A DNA stretch of 50,616 nt from DAOTUL01 sp034437435. GTDB lineage: Bacteria; Chloroflexota; Anaerolineae; Aggregatilineales; Phototrophicaceae. Below the pieces are notes generated by a model that searched no databases, was not told the origin of the DNA, and saw only the letters and a list, made by a program, of their open reading frames with translations. The position numbers and the translations under genes were made by a program. Below are positions 50,302 to 50,616 of the stretch, in pieces. Location of the stretch: positions 1 to 50,616 of the forward strand of contig CAYQJO010000004.1 of assembly GCA_964417785.1 (NCBI GenBank), read 5' to 3'. Position 1 is the stretch's first letter. Each line of letters begins with the position of its first letter.

Positions 50302-50616
50302 ATGAACCGACCGACTTTAAAAGATGTTGCACAACGGGCAGGCGTTTCCTATTCGACGGTCTCGCGTGTCATTAACAATAAAGGCTATATCAGCACACAA
50401 ACCCGCGAGCAAGTAGAGCAGGCCGTCCGCGACCTGGGCTACTCCCCCAACCTTGCCGCACGCAATCTACAGCAACAATCCACCGGGTTGGTGTGACCAG
50501 TCCCATGCTCTACAGGGGCTTCAGCAACCATTATTTTGGCACGGTTCTGCAGAGTGCGGCCGATGCCATCTGTGACGCTGGCAAAACCGTATTGTTCTCG
50601 ATCATGCCGGACACGG
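50302..50616 (+). pseudogene. LacI family transcription regulator, frameshifted and cut by window edge
   Basis: The first 60 codons are a full LacI DNA-binding domain: TLKDVAQRAGVSYSTVSRVINNKGY (HTH, written in part), then the hinge helix NLAARNLQQQ. At 50494-50496 a TGA stops it. From GTG at 50493 in another frame the reading continues VTSPMLYRGFSNHYFGTVLQ and on to the window end, which is the start of the sugar-binding domain. One base seems lost near 50490, so this is a frameshift or a sequencing error. It probably regulated the lyase/dehydratase cluster. Confidence 0.8.

Noticed and set aside
1..50616. CRISPR array, rRNA or tRNA genes
   Set aside because: No regularly spaced repeats and no rRNA or cloverleaf pattern were seen on reading; a tRNA scan would settle it.

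Overview
The window is dense, moderately GC-rich bacterial chromosome. It carries dnaA with a probable replication origin, housekeeping genes (rdgB, rsmA, tsaB, tsaE, rimI), a SpoVS protein, ECF sigma/DUF5667 pairs, GT-C membrane proteins with a C-terminal beta domain, a FAS1-DUF4397 surface protein and a MoxR/DUF58/VWA operon. From memory of these families the mix fits Chloroflexota (Anaerolineae-like). That is inference; no rRNA is present to confirm it.

Layout. 1-8.6 kb: a membrane-protein start cut by the edge, an oligoendopeptidase F, a PNPOx-fold protein, a dpp-type ABC importer (binding protein and two permeases, no ATPases) and a GT-C protein. 8.3-13.8 kb: spoVS, an oriC candidate with TTATCCCAA boxes, dnaA, rdgB, rsmA and a tandem pair of paralogous membrane proteins. 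13.8-19.9 kb: an esterase-fold protein lacking its nucleophile serine, an ECF sigma/anti-sigma/macro-like operon, a sortase with a small membrane protein, a Crp/Fnr regulator and OsmC. 20-23.2 kb: a flippase-like protein, a transposase scrap and a FAS1-DUF4397-FAS1 surface protein. 23.3-31.2 kb: a minus-strand operon of ABC-2 permease, coiled-coil protein, MoxR, GH114-like hydrolase, DUF58 and BatA-like VWA protein. 31.3-37.4 kb: a GT-C protein with repetitive elements inserted in frame, a HIT protein, a xylanase/AAA/ribokinase operon and an isoaspartyl peptidase. 37.4-41.1 kb: tsaE-tsaB-rimI-GT4-PPTase. 41.2-45.4 kb: a TIR-like/TM/periplasmic-binding-fold receptor coupled to a HEAT-repeat protein, then UbiA, FHA and Doc genes. 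45.5-50.6 kb: a uronate/pectin-type catabolic cluster (enolase-superfamily dehydratase, heparinase-II/III-like lyase, oligogalacturonate-lyase-like propeller) followed by a LacI-type regulator that is frameshifted and runs off the window.

How the genes work together. Many neighbours overlap by ATGA, GTGA or TGATG, so several operons are probably translationally coupled. The strongest candidates for something undescribed are three. (1) The two-gene unit at 41.2-43.3 kb looks like a transmembrane receptor: a shortened cytoplasmic TIR-like domain, one membrane helix and an outside amino-acid-binding-protein-like domain, coupled to a HEAT-repeat scaffold. (2) The origin has non-canonical DnaA boxes, and the DnaA helix-turn-helix carries Ser where the canonical Asp sits. 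(3) A GH114-like glycosidase is wired into the middle of a MoxR/DUF58/VWA operon. A family of double-hairpin palindromic elements sharing a CCCTAC...GTAGGG core occurs three times, once inside a coding sequence.
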